Assembly (NCBI GenBank): GCA_963082875.1
Contig: OY720098.1
Span: 11,842,001 to 11,906,000 of the forward strand
DNA from: Corella eumyota
Lineage: Eukaryota > Chordata > Ascidiacea > Phlebobranchia > Corellidae
Reading direction: 5' to 3'
Length of the DNA stretch: 64,000 nt
Below, piece after piece: positions 23,542 to 34,281 of this stretch; the first letter of the stretch is position 1, and every line of letters starts with the position of its first letter. The position numbers and the translations under genes are program-made. The notes beneath the pieces are model-generated. The model was given only the letters and a program-made list of their open reading frames with translations. It was not told the origin of the DNA and searched no databases.

Positions 23542-23727
23542 AAAAAAAAAAAAAAAAAGAAAGTTTAATTTTAATGCATCAGCAACATCTTTAAAAATTT
23601 GGTCATTCCTCTTTCCTCTACCATCCATCAATTCCAAAACATTCATTTCTATCATAATGTCCAGCATGCTGTCCACCATTTCAAAGCTCCACTGAGCAGG
23701 AGATTTTCTTTTTTTATTACTTTCCAT
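23518..23727 (-). pseudogene. Myb/SANT-like fragment of the Harbinger-like element
   Basis: The frame has WSFEMVDSMLDIMIEMN and LMDGRGKRNDQIFKDVADAL, with the tryptophan and helix pattern of Myb/SANT-like (trihelix) domains encoded by PIF/Harbinger elements. In that family this protein binds the transposase or its ends. The frame degenerates into lysine/phenylalanine runs from the poly-A tract, so it is truncated after about 50 residues. Confidence 0.5.
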
Positions 23728-24297
23728 ATTGCTGTATTGTCTGTTTGTAAACTTGTCTTAGTATTTAAAAAATTCTGTGCAGTTAAATAATATATTATAC
23801 TACAGTTGTCTGGTCTGCTGGTATATATATTTAGAGCCTTATGCTGCTTAGTTTATAATTAATAAAATTTATGCTTTCGTTTTTTTTTCTAATCCAAAAA
23901 TATTATCTACAGCCATACCCTACACTTAACTAAAACAGAAAATAAGTCCTTTACAGGCAAACAGATAGCCTAATAGGAATAAGCAGCAGGCGACTGCCAG
24001 TCTGCCGCCTACCATTGCAAAACTCTACGATATTTTGACACTTTGCCAGCTTTCCCAACAGGGAGGCCATTAAAGTAATAAAATTTTATTAAAAACGACT
24101 TAGAAGTGCCGAACTTCCAAATCGACCGTTTAGTTTAGCTCGCTTCGTGGTCGCTTACCTAGCCATTACGACTGGGTTCCCCGAGCGCGCTTTAAGCGAG
24201 CTAAATTCTCTTCTCTCGCTTAGTCAGCAAAAATAGGAGAGAAGCGCGTTCCGAAGCGAGCTCGGAGCTCGCTTAAACGCCCATGTAAAAAGGCTTA

Positions 24298-24777
24298 ATT
24301 ATTTATCGTTTTATATCGCGTGACACATCACTTGTTTCCTTAATTTGAGTCTTTAGATCGCCTATATATAGTTGGATTTATTTTGCTTAATTTTGAGTCG
24401 GATAAAAATATGTGTTAAAACTATAGTTATCGTTGCGATTATTCGCATTTGTAATCATGTATCGCCATGTTTACGCCGTTTCACTTATAAAAAGATGTAA
24501 ACTGTTTTTATACGACCAAGTTGTCAAAAAATTAGCTAGTCATCTAGTTAATAAGGAATCAATAACATTTCCGTAAACCAACACAATTAAAAATAAATAA
24601 CAATAAACTCTACATCACAAAAAGAAAATTGTTGCACAACAATTAATTTCAAAATGCTTTATCATTTTTAACTAGCGTTTTTTAAAACTATATTTACAAC
24701 GCCATTGAATGAAAAATGTACTACTGCCGTTTCAATAAATTAACATACCATACTGTCTTTAAATAATACATTTGTAT
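24298..24777. repeat. 3' flank of FUT-E with short unique lead
   Basis: Bases 24298-24470 have no match in the window. From 24471 the sequence matches 1879-2148, the FUT 3' flank piece now joined to FUT-A. No gene is supported. Confidence 0.65.
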
Positions 24778-26724
24778 TTAATTGCATTCTGGCGGATTGT
24801 TAAAGGCGAATTCATCTAAAAGTGAATGTATCACTTTTGTTTCTTTGTTTTCAGATATTCGTTCACATATATTTTTTGCTCTGGGTTCGGGGTTAACGTT
24901 TGGATATTTCTCTCGGATTTGTTGCATCATAATTTCGTCTGTCATGTTTTCATCTTCTCTCCAGCTAAAATATTTTCTGTATTCAGTTTCGTTTTTGTCG
25001 AGAAAGTTTAAATAATCTGCTAGTTTCTGTGGGCTTTCGAAATCTTCGACGTGAATAAATGAATTCATAGGGGCGACCCGTAAATAATCGGTTTTATACG
25101 GACCCATAACCACTGGCACTGCGTCGTTTAGTATAGCAGATTGCCAAAACTTTTCTGTAATGTAGTCTTTGCAGTGTATAGAATTTTCGAATGCCATGTA
25201 GAACTTATATTCTTTAATTGTATCTTTAATTTGTTGCGGGTTTGAACGAGGTAATAAATGTGAATTGCCAAAACATTTACCAATTCGATCCAGTTTAAAT
25301 CCAGTTTTAATCAAATCATCTCCGTACTTTAATCTTAGTTTTCCTCCGTTCGTGTTTCCGCAATTAGTTGCTAATGTTAACTATGGATAAATAATAAATA
25401 ATGTTAAAGTCATAAAGTCAATATAGTACCAAATAAACCATTTACCAAAAAAGGTATTAATATTAAGCACTAAATAAAGTATTTGTTTTTTTAGAGTAGA
25501 AAAATTTTAAACTTATTCTATAGATTTTTATGGATTAAGTTAGGGATTAAGTTATTAAAGTGGTTTGTTTAATTTAAAGGTAAAATAAATATTTATATGG
25601 CAAATAATTTTAATGTTTAATAAATATTATATTAACGCAAACAAGTATCCTTAAGTATATTTATGCACAGAATAGTTAATGTTAGAATAGTTAATAGTTA
25701 ATGTTTAACGTCCTACGTTTATGTTTGGTTTGTTTATACAGTTGGTGTGCAACTAAAAACGTCATAAAATTAATACTTAAGCTTGGTTATATTGTATAAA
25801 AAAGCTTTACTTTTAACAACAAATTAAGTTCACAAAAAAATGAAATTGCAATTCGCATCTTTTCAAAAAATGCTTAAAGAAGCTAATTGAAAATACTTAC
25901 AGCTAATTTTTTCTTTTTCTTTATTATATCATCGATTGCATTTTTACCCTTTTTAAGAACTTTAATAGCACTGTCTCTTTGGTAGTAAAACCGAATAACG
26001 TCTGCATCACTTCTATAAGTCCACGACCAGTTAAAAAAATCATTGTACTTGTCCAAGTCGTGGACGTCCCTATTAAGAATTGCTGGAGGTTCTGCATTCC
26101 ACCAAACGAAAATCTGCTTTGGATTCCTATAATTAATATTGTTTTATATTTTAGTTTTATGACATACCATGATGTACAACAAAATATAAAATTATTAGCT
26201 TTGCTTAATTTCCAGTATTTTTTCATTTTAAAGTTAAAAACAAATAAAACTTTGACATATGGGTACCTATAATGCTTCCAAGGCATATCACTTCCATGTA
26301 TGGTAGTGTAATGAAACGCCACAGCATCAGCTTCTGACAACCGCTTTCTATTGTTTGTAATTGTACATTTACCAATTTTTGTTCCTTCTGGCAACCCAGA
26401 TCCTGGATCTCCCCATGGATTACCCCAATACAAAATAAGGGACTTATTCTGGGTTGTAAAATTTTTAAATTTTTGTAAACTTTCTTGGACAGGTATGTTT
26501 GTGTCTTGTAAATGGCCTAAAGTTTTTTGTTGTTTTGATATTTCTGTTCGATATGCATTTGTTTTTGGTAGTATTAAATCTAAGTTTTCATTGACAGATT
26601 TATAAATTCCTTTAGTCGTATAATAAAAGTTGTTGGTTTTGTAAATTGCAACTGTTAAAAATAAAACCACAAAACAACCCAATGCTTTTAATGCTGACTT
26701 TGTATAACGTTGAAAGTTTCCCAT
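24778..26724 (-). CDS. FUT-E: intact alpha-1,3-fucosyltransferase (GT10)
   Basis: Second intact copy, with the same architecture as FUT-C. Exons are 26724-26267, 26126-25901 and 25380-24778, in consistent phase, giving 428 residues. The signal anchor is ALGCFVVLFLTVAIY. GT10 motifs are ILYWGNPWG, TITNNRKRLSEADAVAFHY, FVWWNAEP, FNWSWTYRSDADV and YKFYMAFENSIHCKDYITEKFW. Differences from FUT-C cluster in the first half of exon 3 (TGFKLDR, SNPQQIKD, KTDYLRVAPMNSF) around the nucleotide-binding fold, which could tune specificity. The last 240 bases are nearly FUT-C-like. A Bel/Pao element starts only 147 bases upstream of the ATG, so promoter sequence may be displaced. The long frame 26724-25924 reads through intron 1 and is not the protein. 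Confidence 0.9.
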
Positions 26725-26871
26725 ACTTTTAGTTGCATTTAAATCATCACAACAGAAACCTATTTACTTATGCTAGATATCATTATTGCACCAAAGCAAT
26801 ATTAGTATTTTAGCTTAAAAAAATTTATAAACAACCTAAAATACAGTCATACTATTACAGTATATCGCTAT
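26725..26871. repeat. Proximal 5' flank of FUT-E, cut by the retrotransposon
   Basis: This matches 10747-10892. Its last five bases, GCTAT (26867-26871), form the left target-site duplication of the Bel/Pao element. Confidence 0.85.
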
Positions 26872-27430
26872 TGTTAAGTCCATTTATATGAAACTGATTT
26901 ATATTTTCTCAATAATTTTAAATACAATTTCACACTCGGTTGGACACCATTTAGCCGCTATTGTGCGCTTCTTTTTGGATCGCCTTATCGCCTAGTCATT
27001 TCAAGTTTTTCCCTTTTTTTCAGCGTTCTTAGTCACGTGATTTGTGTTTCGCCTTTTTTATCTTTATTTGTATCGTAACTTGGAATAATTTTGGAACTCT
27101 ACTTTTAGTACGTCATATATTTAGAATACGATTCGCCCTGTTCTAACAATTCATAAATGGTCTTTAGTTAGTTTTTTGTTAAAGGTAATATTGATTTGTA
27201 AGTGTTAAGCCAGTATTGTTTTTTGTTAATTGTTTTTCTTGTGTACTGAATATTGAATACATTGTAGAGTATTTCAATTGTTGTATCAGTCGAGTTAGAC
27301 AGTTGCAATTCTGGGCCCATTATCGGTATTATTTTTATATTAACTGAGATCAATCTGTGATCAAGGGGCGTATTTTATTCTCCGATCAACCTTTGTTGGT
27401 CACGTGGGGTATAGTTAGACAAACCCTACA
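26872..27430 (+). repeat. 5' LTR of the Bel/Pao element
   Basis: A 559-base TG...CA repeat, almost identical to 33724-34281. It contains GTCACGTGAT and TCACGTGG E-box-like sites near its middle and end. The 61-codon minus frame shared by both LTRs is not supported as a gene. Confidence 0.95.
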
Positions 27431-27576
27431 TTTATTTATGAATTGTATGACATTTGGTCATATCATTGAGTTATTAGAGTTAGTTAGATTTGTAGATTGT
27501 TTGACTTAAGATCAAGTTTGGATTTATAAATTGGGATATATAATTTCGAAAGGATTTTTTGGATTTACATATAAGA

Positions 27577-30500
27577 ATGAATTTGGAACCAAGTACCAGC
27601 GGTCAAGCTTCGACATCGAAGCCCGTCGAAGAACCCAGTGTCGATCCGAAGTCTGCCCGAAAAAATGCTTTGGCAAATTTTACTCGAATTGAAAACCAGC
27701 TCCTTAAAGAAATCAATGCTCAAAAGGAGGCAAAGCTGGTCACTGGATGCAAAGCAGTTTTCGACACCGCCTACGATAAATGTTTATCGGCGTGCAACGA
27801 ATTCTTGGCTGTTCAAGCTGAAGTTGAAAAGCCAAAGGCACAGGCCAAAATTGATGAAGTTAAAAGCCGATATGCGACAATGAACGAAAGGTATCAAAGT
27901 TTTCTATCTTTGTGTGTAACCTCTGCTTCACCAACACATGGAGCTCCCTCAGTAATTGGGTCCCGCCATTCTGGATCTGTTAGCTCGCAAAGAAGCAGAG
28001 GTAGCGTCGAGGCGCTTAAAGTTCAAGCCGAACAAGTTCAAAAGGAAGCTGAATTAAGTCTTCGGCAGCTTGAAATTCAAAAGCAACAAGAAGAAGAAGA
28101 AGAAGCAGAAGAAGAAGTCCGCGAAGCTGAAGCCAAGGCTCGTGAGGCCGAAGCTAGGGCTCGTCGGAAAAAGCGCACTGCGGCCCTTAAAAGCATGGGC
28201 GCACAAATTGAGCTTGAAAAGGAAGTAACCAGGGCTCAATCCAAAGTTCTTGAAGCCGAAGCCGATTTAGAGGGTAGCGTTTTTGGGTCTGACGGATTCG
28301 TAGAAAGGCCATCAATTTCGCTTCGACAATTCGCTTCACCAGCTGCTTTGGGAATTGATCAAGCCATTAACAGCTTATCACCCAAACGGAGTGACCCGAC
28401 CCCTATCTTAGTTACCCAAACGGGGACGGTGTATGATTCCACGCCTATTGTCAAAGAAACCCAGCAAAGTGTGCCCCGTAGCCAATATTTGCCAAGCTAC
28501 TTAGCGCAAGACGCCACCTTGCCAAGAATTACGATTGACAATTTTAATGGCGACATTTTAGAATATGATTCTTTCATCATGCAGTTTGATGAATTTATAG
28601 ATTGTAAAATATCGGATGACGGCGCCAAATTGCAGTTTTTGTTAAAGTATTGCACTGGCGAGGCGTTTGAGGCAATAAAAGGTTGCAAAGTTATTCGTAA
28701 CCGAACAGAGGCTTACAGAGAAGCGAGATCACGACTTGATGAAAAGTTTCGTGCCAGTGATCTTATCATGGAGGCGGCAATGGAAACCATACTAATTGGG
28801 CCTCCCATTTCTGAGTCAGATTCCGATGCTTGGAATAAATTGGCAGACAGCATGTACTACTGCAGCTGTACCTTAAATGCGGGAGGCTATGAGTCCGAAT
28901 TAAACAGCCGTGAGACAATAAGCAAAATCTATCGACGATTGCCCGAACAAGTGCGGCGTGATTTTATAAAAATTTCAAAAGATAGAGAAAGAACCGGTAG
29001 GAAAACAACCTTCGATGATTTGTTACAGTTCGTAAGGGAGTTGGTCCGATCATCAAGGCATTACTACCAGCGCATTCATTTTGAGCAATGCGATAAAAAA
29101 TTTTCCGACATGAAAGGAAGGCGATTTCAATCGAAATCGAATCGGCCTGCCAGCAAGAGCTTTAACGTGAAGGAGAAAAGTTCGGCGCCATTATCATTTG
29201 TATGCTGTCCTTTGTGTAGGAATGGACACCAGCTGTGGCGTTGCGAAATCTTTAAAATGAAAACGTCGATCGATCGATATAATTTCGTGAAAAATAAAAG
29301 GTTGTGTTTCAATTGCTTAAGAGAAGGCCACATGAATAACAATTGTCCGACAACAATGGCCTGCAAAACATGTAGCAAAAAACATCACACTTTGCTTCAT
29401 TACAACAAACCACAACCGAATGAAAACTTAAACGCACCTACAAATAATGAGAAAGCCGAAGAAAGAGCTGTCACCGCCTGCGGTACACAAAAAAGTAAAA
29501 ATGTAAAACGGTTCAAGGTGCTTCCAGTAAAGGTTTGGGGCAGCGACCCAAACAAAATCGTCCAAACTTATGCATTTTTGGACGACGGTTCCGACACAAG
29601 TATGTGTACTAAAACGTTAGCCAATCAATTGGGGCTTAACAAAATCGACCGCCATGTACAGCTATTTACAGCAAATTCACATACCGAATATGATACCATT
29701 GTTGGAGGTATGCATATTCAAGGCATTAATGAAATCGAGTCATTTAATGTAGACGAGCTTATTGTTTTAAACGACCTGGTTGATGTAAGTGAAAGTATAC
29801 CCACTAAAGATGTAGCAAACCGCTACGCGCATCTTAATGATCTCACGTTTCCGAGACTTAAGAACGCAAAAATTGAATTGCTTCTTGGTAACAATGTACA
29901 TGAAGCCTTTAGGTTGAAGGAGCAACGTGTGGGTAAACCTGGTCAGCCATTTGGCCTGCATACAGCGCTTGGCTGGACATTATTTGGTTCTGACTACTCT
30001 AATAGGTCAGATAACAATGCACGAAAAATCAATTTTCTACATAGCCTAGATGGCATTGACGCTTCTCGTAGAATATTGGTCAACTCGTTTAATCAAGACT
30101 TTAAGGATTTAAACGATGTTCAACGCCATGAGGCCTCAATAGAGGATAAAAGGGCTTTGGGAATAATGAAATCGACCGTTAAAAAGGTTGACGGTCATTA
30201 CCAAATTGGATTACCGTGGAAGGACGATCTTGCAAGACCGTCGAATAATCGGAAAATGGCTGAACGAAGGCTTCAGTACTTAAAGAAGAAATTGCAAGCT
30301 AACCCTGAACTTTTTTCCAGGTATAGGGATAAGGTTACTGAATATGTAAATAGTGGCCATGCCACAATGATTTTAGATGGTGAAATTAGGAATTTAAGTA
30401 ACTTTAAATATTATATACCTCACCATTTTACAGGGCCTAAATTTCGTATTGTTTTTGATTGTGCTGCTAAACATTTAGGCCTATCTCTTAATGACTATTT

Positions 30501-33447
30501 GTTACAGGGGCCTGATTTAACTAATAATCTGGTTGGCGTGCTTTTGCGCTTTCGCCAGGAAAAAATCGCTTTAGTTGCAGATATAAAGGGCATGTTTCAC
30601 CAGGTGTTCGTTGATCCCAATGATCGGGATGCCTTTAGGTTCTTGTGGTGGCCAGAAAACGACCTGTCGCGAACTCCGATTGATTACCGCATGAACGTTC
30701 ATATTTTTGGCGCGACGTCATCGCCGAGTTGCGCTGCATTTGCATTACGTAAGACAGCTGACGACAACCTGACTGGTGCGAACGAACAAACCCTGAGTAC
30801 TGTAAGGCAAAATTTTTATGTTGATGATATGTTAAAATCGTGTAGTAGTGTAAATGAAGCCTTGCATTTGTTACGTGATATTCAACCGCTTCTTAAAAGC
30901 GGCGGCTTCCATTTAACTAAGTTTATTAGTAATGACAAAACTATACTTGCTTCTGTTCCTTCTGCAGAGTTGGCATGGTCAACGTTAAATCTTGATTTAC
31001 ATGAGTTGCCAACTGAACGTGCGTTAGGTGTTTATTGGGACACCGCCCTTGATTGTTTTAAGGTGAAGGTAAACGTTCAATTAAAACCTTCCACTAGACG
31101 TGGTATTCTTTCTATGGTAAGTCAGGTCTATGACCCATTGGGCTTTGCCCAACCATTCATTTTACCTGCACGTAAATTACTGCAGGAAGCATGCAATTCA
31201 CAAGTAGGTTGGGACGATCTGTTACCCAACAGTCATATCACTAAATGGAATGCATGGTTACGTAATCTAACCCTTTTGGAGCGTATAAGCGTTCCCAGAT
31301 GCCTTAAGTCTTCTTTAAGCATGTTAAAAAGTATTCAGCTGCACACGTTTTGTGATGCAAGCAGTATTGGCTATAGAGCCGTTAGTTATCTTCGTATTGT
31401 TGATTTGCATGATGTGATTTTATGTTCTTTTGTTATGGGCAAGTCTCGCGTTTCACCTTTGAAACCTGTAAGCACGCCGAGACTTGAGCTTACGGCAGCT
31501 GTTATTGCCGTAAAACTAAGCACGCTAATTCAGCAAGAGCTTGAGTATAAGCTGGGCGACATTTTCTACTGGACGGATTCGACGACGGTGCTTCAATACA
31601 TTCTTAATACATCAACACGATTCCACACTTTCGTTGCCAATAGATTGGAATTTATTCACGGTCTTTCTAAGCCGTGTCAATGGAGACACGTTGACACCAA
31701 ACGTAACCCGGCTGACATAGCATCTCGAGGTCTTATGCCAGACAAAGTAGATAAGGCCGAAATTTGGTTTAATGGCCCGCAGTTTTTGGGTCAAGTTGTT
31801 AATGAATGGCCCGCTCGCCCACAAGTTTTGCCACCGCTTGCCAACGACGATCCTGAGTTGAAACAAGAACCAGCAAAGTGCAATTTCACAAAAGAAATTA
31901 GCAGCACTGGCATTGAGCGCCTTTTTTCTCGCTATTCATCTTTTTCCCGATTACAACGCTGCGTGGCATGGCTTCTTCGTTATAAGCAATACCTGAGGTG
32001 GAAGGCTGAAACTCGAAATTTAGCAGCAAGTTCAACTTCGTTTAACACCAATTTTCTTAGTCGTCAGGAGATAGATGCTGCCACTACCGCTATCGTACAT
32101 GCTGTTCAGCACGACGTTTTTCCCGAGGTTATTAAGTTGCTTTCTAACCATGAGAACTTTCAGTCGCCTGTAGTAATGAGTAAAGGAGAACTTCGCAATT
32201 CAAAAGTTCTCAGCTCGTTGCAAAAGTTGTCACCCATTTTGGTCAATAATGTAATCTATGTTGGAGGAAGATTACAAAAGTCTTTGGTTGATAGGAATGC
32301 AAAGCATCAAACGATCTTGCCTTCAAACCACCCTGTCACTGCCCTCATTATTTCGTCTCATCACATACGTCAAGGTCATTCCGGAACCTTGCATGTGGTA
32401 GCCTCTATCCGGGAAAGTTTTTGGATTTTGCGTGGCCAGGCAGCTGTTCGAAAGGTACTACGAAACTGCAGACAATGTAGACGATGGAACGCGAAAATCG
32501 GTGAACAAATGATGGCCGCATTACCCTCATCAAGGGTTACTGCCAACAGGCCACCATTCACCTGTGTTGGTGTCGATTATATGGGCCCCATACCTGTCAA
32601 GCTGGGACGGAGCCAAGTTAAGCGATATGCTTGTGTTTTTACCTGTATGGCCACCAGAGCAGTCCATATTGAGGTTGCACAGTCGCTTGAAACAAGTGCC
32701 TTTATAGATGCATACAGAAGGTTCATTTCAAGAAGGCCAACACCGAAACAAATTTTTAGTGACAACGGCACTAATTTCGTCGGTGCCGAACGTGAATTGC
32801 GTATGGGTATAAGGAAATGGAATAAAAAACAAATGCATGATGCTATGTTGCAGAATGAAATAGATTGGAGATTTAATCCCCCTGCTGCAAGCCATCAAGG
32901 CGGAGTATGGGAGCGTATAATAAGAACAGTTCGAAAAATTATACGTTCAATCACCGGTGAACGAGTTCTTGACGACTACGGTCTCATGACGTTGCTCACT
33001 GAAGTTGAAAGGATCTTGAATAACCGACCTTTAACCCCTATTAGTGATGATTCGCGAGACTTGGAAACGCTTTCTCCAAGTATGGTTTTAAAAAGAGCAA
33101 TCGATATGTCATTGCCCCCTGGAGAATTTATAAAAGCGGATGGTTATAAAAAGTCATGGCGCCTGACCCAACTAGTCGTCGATCAATTCTGGACGCGATG
33201 GATAAAAGAATATTTGCCGCTTTTGCAATTGCGACAAAAATGGCTTCGGCTCGTGAGAAATTTTGCTGTTGGTGACGTAGTGTTGATTGTGGATGACACA
33301 ATTAAAAGAGGATACTGGCCGAAGGGAATTATAGAACAATGTGAAAGTGACTGTAACGGACTTGTACGACGCGTGCGTGTAAAAACCGCCACAACGGTCC
33401 TTTGGCGGGATATTAGAAAGCTGTGCCTTCTCGAAGCGCAGCAATGA
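27577..33447 (+). CDS. Bel/Pao Gag-Pol polyprotein
   Basis: An open frame of 1956 residues from the first ATG. Parts, in order with rough nucleotide positions, are: a charged N-terminus with a glutamate/arginine-rich coiled coil (about 28000-28260), a DUF1759-type gag region (about 28510-29060), Cys/His zinc knuckles including CFNCLREGHMNNNC (about 29310-29350), an aspartic protease region with LDDGSDTS (about 29575), reverse transcriptase with YVDDML (about 30815), RNase H with TFCDASSIGY (about 31350), an integrase H2C2 zinc domain and catalytic core (about 32360-32870), and a DUF5641-type C-terminus (about 33120-33420). Expression as one polyprotein is usual for this family. This is a fossil-class mobile gene, not a host gene. 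Confidence 0.93.
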   Translation: MNLEPSTSGQASTSKPVEEPSVDPKSARKNALANFTRIENQLLKEINAQKEAKLVTGCKAVFDTAYDKCLSACNEFLAVQAEVEKPKAQAKIDEVKSRYATMNERYQSFLSLCVTSASPTHGAPSVIGSRHSGSVSSQRSRGSVEALKVQAEQVQKEAELSLRQLEIQKQQEEEEEAEEEVREAEAKAREAEARARRKKRTAALKSMGAQIELEKEVTRAQSKVLEAEADLEGSVFGSDGFVERPSISLRQFASPAALGIDQAINSLSPKRSDPTPILVTQTGTVYDSTPIVKETQQSVPRSQYLPSYLAQDATLPRITIDNFNGDILEYDSFIMQFDEFIDCKISDDGAKLQFLLKYCTGEAFEAIKGCKVIRNRTEAYREARSRLDEKFRASDLIMEAAMETILIGPPISESDSDAWNKLADSMYYCSCTLNAGGYESELNSRETISKIYRRLPEQVRRDFIKISKDRERTGRKTTFDDLLQFVRELVRSSRHYYQRIHFEQCDKKFSDMKGRRFQSKSNRPASKSFNVKEKSSAPLSFVCCPLCRNGHQLWRCEIFKMKTSIDRYNFVKNKRLCFNCLREGHMNNNCPTTMACKTCSKKHHTLLHYNKPQPNENLNAPTNNEKAEERAVTACGTQKSKNVKRFKVLPVKVWGSDPNKIVQTYAFLDDGSDTSMCTKTLANQLGLNKIDRHVQLFTANSHTEYDTIVGGMHIQGINEIESFNVDELIVLNDLVDVSESIPTKDVANRYAHLNDLTFPRLKNAKIELLLGNNVHEAFRLKEQRVGKPGQPFGLHTALGWTLFGSDYSNRSDNNARKINFLHSLDGIDASRRILVNSFNQDFKDLNDVQRHEASIEDKRALGIMKSTVKKVDGHYQIGLPWKDDLARPSNNRKMAERRLQYLKKKLQANPELFSRYRDKVTEYVNSGHATMILDGEIRNLSNFKYYIPHHFTGPKFRIVFDCAAKHLGLSLNDYLLQGPDLTNNLVGVLLRFRQEKIALVADIKGMFHQVFVDPNDRDAFRFLWWPENDLSRTPIDYRMNVHIFGATSSPSCAAFALRKTADDNLTGANEQTLSTVRQNFYVDDMLKSCSSVNEALHLLRDIQPLLKSGGFHLTKFISNDKTILASVPSAELAWSTLNLDLHELPTERALGVYWDTALDCFKVKVNVQLKPSTRRGILSMVSQVYDPLGFAQPFILPARKLLQEACNSQVGWDDLLPNSHITKWNAWLRNLTLLERISVPRCLKSSLSMLKSIQLHTFCDASSIGYRAVSYLRIVDLHDVILCSFVMGKSRVSPLKPVSTPRLELTAAVIAVKLSTLIQQELEYKLGDIFYWTDSTTVLQYILNTSTRFHTFVANRLEFIHGLSKPCQWRHVDTKRNPADIASRGLMPDKVDKAEIWFNGPQFLGQVVNEWPARPQVLPPLANDDPELKQEPAKCNFTKEISSTGIERLFSRYSSFSRLQRCVAWLLRYKQYLRWKAETRNLAASSTSFNTNFLSRQEIDAATTAIVHAVQHDVFPEVIKLLSNHENFQSPVVMSKGELRNSKVLSSLQKLSPILVNNVIYVGGRLQKSLVDRNAKHQTILPSNHPVTALIISSHHIRQGHSGTLHVVASIRESFWILRGQAAVRKVLRNCRQCRRWNAKIGEQMMAALPSSRVTANRPPFTCVGVDYMGPIPVKLGRSQVKRYACVFTCMATRAVHIEVAQSLETSAFIDAYRRFISRRPTPKQIFSDNGTNFVGAERELRMGIRKWNKKQMHDAMLQNEIDWRFNPPAASHQGGVWERIIRTVRKIIRSITGERVLDDYGLMTLLTEVERILNNRPLTPISDDSRDLETLSPSMVLKRAIDMSLPPGEFIKADGYKKSWRLTQLVVDQFWTRWIKEYLPLLQLRQKWLRLVRNFAVGDVVLIVDDTIKRGYWPKGIIEQCESDCNGLVRRVRVKTATTVLWRDIRKLCLLEAQQ

Positions 33448-33723
33448 CTTATAACGCGTTTTTCTTTCATTCATTATTGCATGTATCGTTATCATTTCAC
33501 CTCATGTCACTCGTGTGAACTTTCGTATTTTCTTACCCTTTGATGTGTACGATTATCGTATATTGTTATAATGTAATGTTTTCTTTTTTGACGATTATCT
33601 CACGTCATACTGTTTGCTGCATGCTCACAGTGTATATTGGTTTTGTTTTTGATATAATGTACTTTGTTTATTGTGAAATGACTTCGTATATTTTGTTGTG
33701 TACTCGGTCATTTGGGGCCGGAA

Positions 33724-34281
33724 TGTTAAGTCCATTTATATGAAACTGATTTATATTTTCTCAATAATTTTAAATACAATTTCACACTCGGTTGGACACC
33801 ATTAGCCGCTATTGTGCGCTTCTTTTTGGATCGCCTTATCGCCTGGTCATTTCAAGTTTTTCCCTTTTTTTCAGCGTTCTTAGTCACGTGATTTGTGTTT
33901 CGCCTTTTTTGTCTTTATTTGTATCGTAACTTGGAATAATTTTGGAATTCTACTTTTAGTACGTCATATATTTAGAATACGATTCGCCCTGTTCTAACAA
34001 TTCATAAATGGTCTTTAGTTAGTTTTTTGTTAAAGGTAATATTGATTTGTAAGTGTTAAGCCAGTATTGTTTTTTGTTAATTGTTTTTCTTGTGTACTGA
34101 ATATTGAATACATTGTAGAGTATTTCAATTGTTGTATCAGTCGAGTTAGACAGTTGCAATTCTGGGCCCATTATCGGTATTATTTTTATATTAACTGAGA
34201 TCAATCTGTGATCAAGGGACGTATTTTATTCTCCGATCAACCTTTGTTGGTCACGTGGGGTATAGTTAGACAAACCCTACA
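33724..34281 (+). repeat. 3' LTR of the Bel/Pao element
   Basis: The 558-base right LTR, followed by the GCTAT target duplication at 34282-34286 and then the resumed FUT-E flank. Confidence 0.95.

Larger units (their letters stand above)
23259..24295. mobile_element. Decayed PIF/Harbinger-like DNA transposon
   Basis: Inverted ends of about 42 bases begin AGCCTTTTTACATGGGCGTT and end with its complement at 24295. They are flanked by TA on both sides (23257-23258, 24296-24297). The GC-rich 'gcgagctc' subterminal blocks contrast with the AT-rich surroundings. Two remnants lie inside: a plus fragment with LLLNSLALQYRFLKRSKKRR, like a Harbinger transposase start, and a minus Myb/SANT-like frame. 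PIF/Harbinger elements characteristically encode both. At 1037 bases it is internally deleted and non-autonomous. Superfamily is inferred from gene remnants and end style. Confidence 0.65.
26872..34281 (+). mobile_element. Bel/Pao LTR retrotransposon, whole-looking
   Basis: A 7.4-kb element is bounded by two LTRs (26872-27430 and 33724-34281) starting TGTTAAGTCC and ending CCTACA. It is flanked by the 5-base duplication GCTAT (26867-26871 and 34282-34286). One long open frame carries gag-like, protease, reverse transcriptase, RNase H and integrase parts in Bel/Pao order. The LTRs are about 99% identical by eye, so the insertion is recent. The empty site is preserved at 10888-10892 in the paralogous FUT-C flank. 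It appears whole, with no breaks noticed. It lies antisense to FUT-E. Confidence 0.95.

Noticed and set aside
25924-26724. 266-codon minus frame as the FUT-E protein
   Set aside because: It reads through intron 1 and changes frame. The GT10 motifs require the three-exon model.
27168-27353. 61-codon minus frame present in both LTRs
   Set aside because: Its repetition simply reflects LTR identity; there is no domain.
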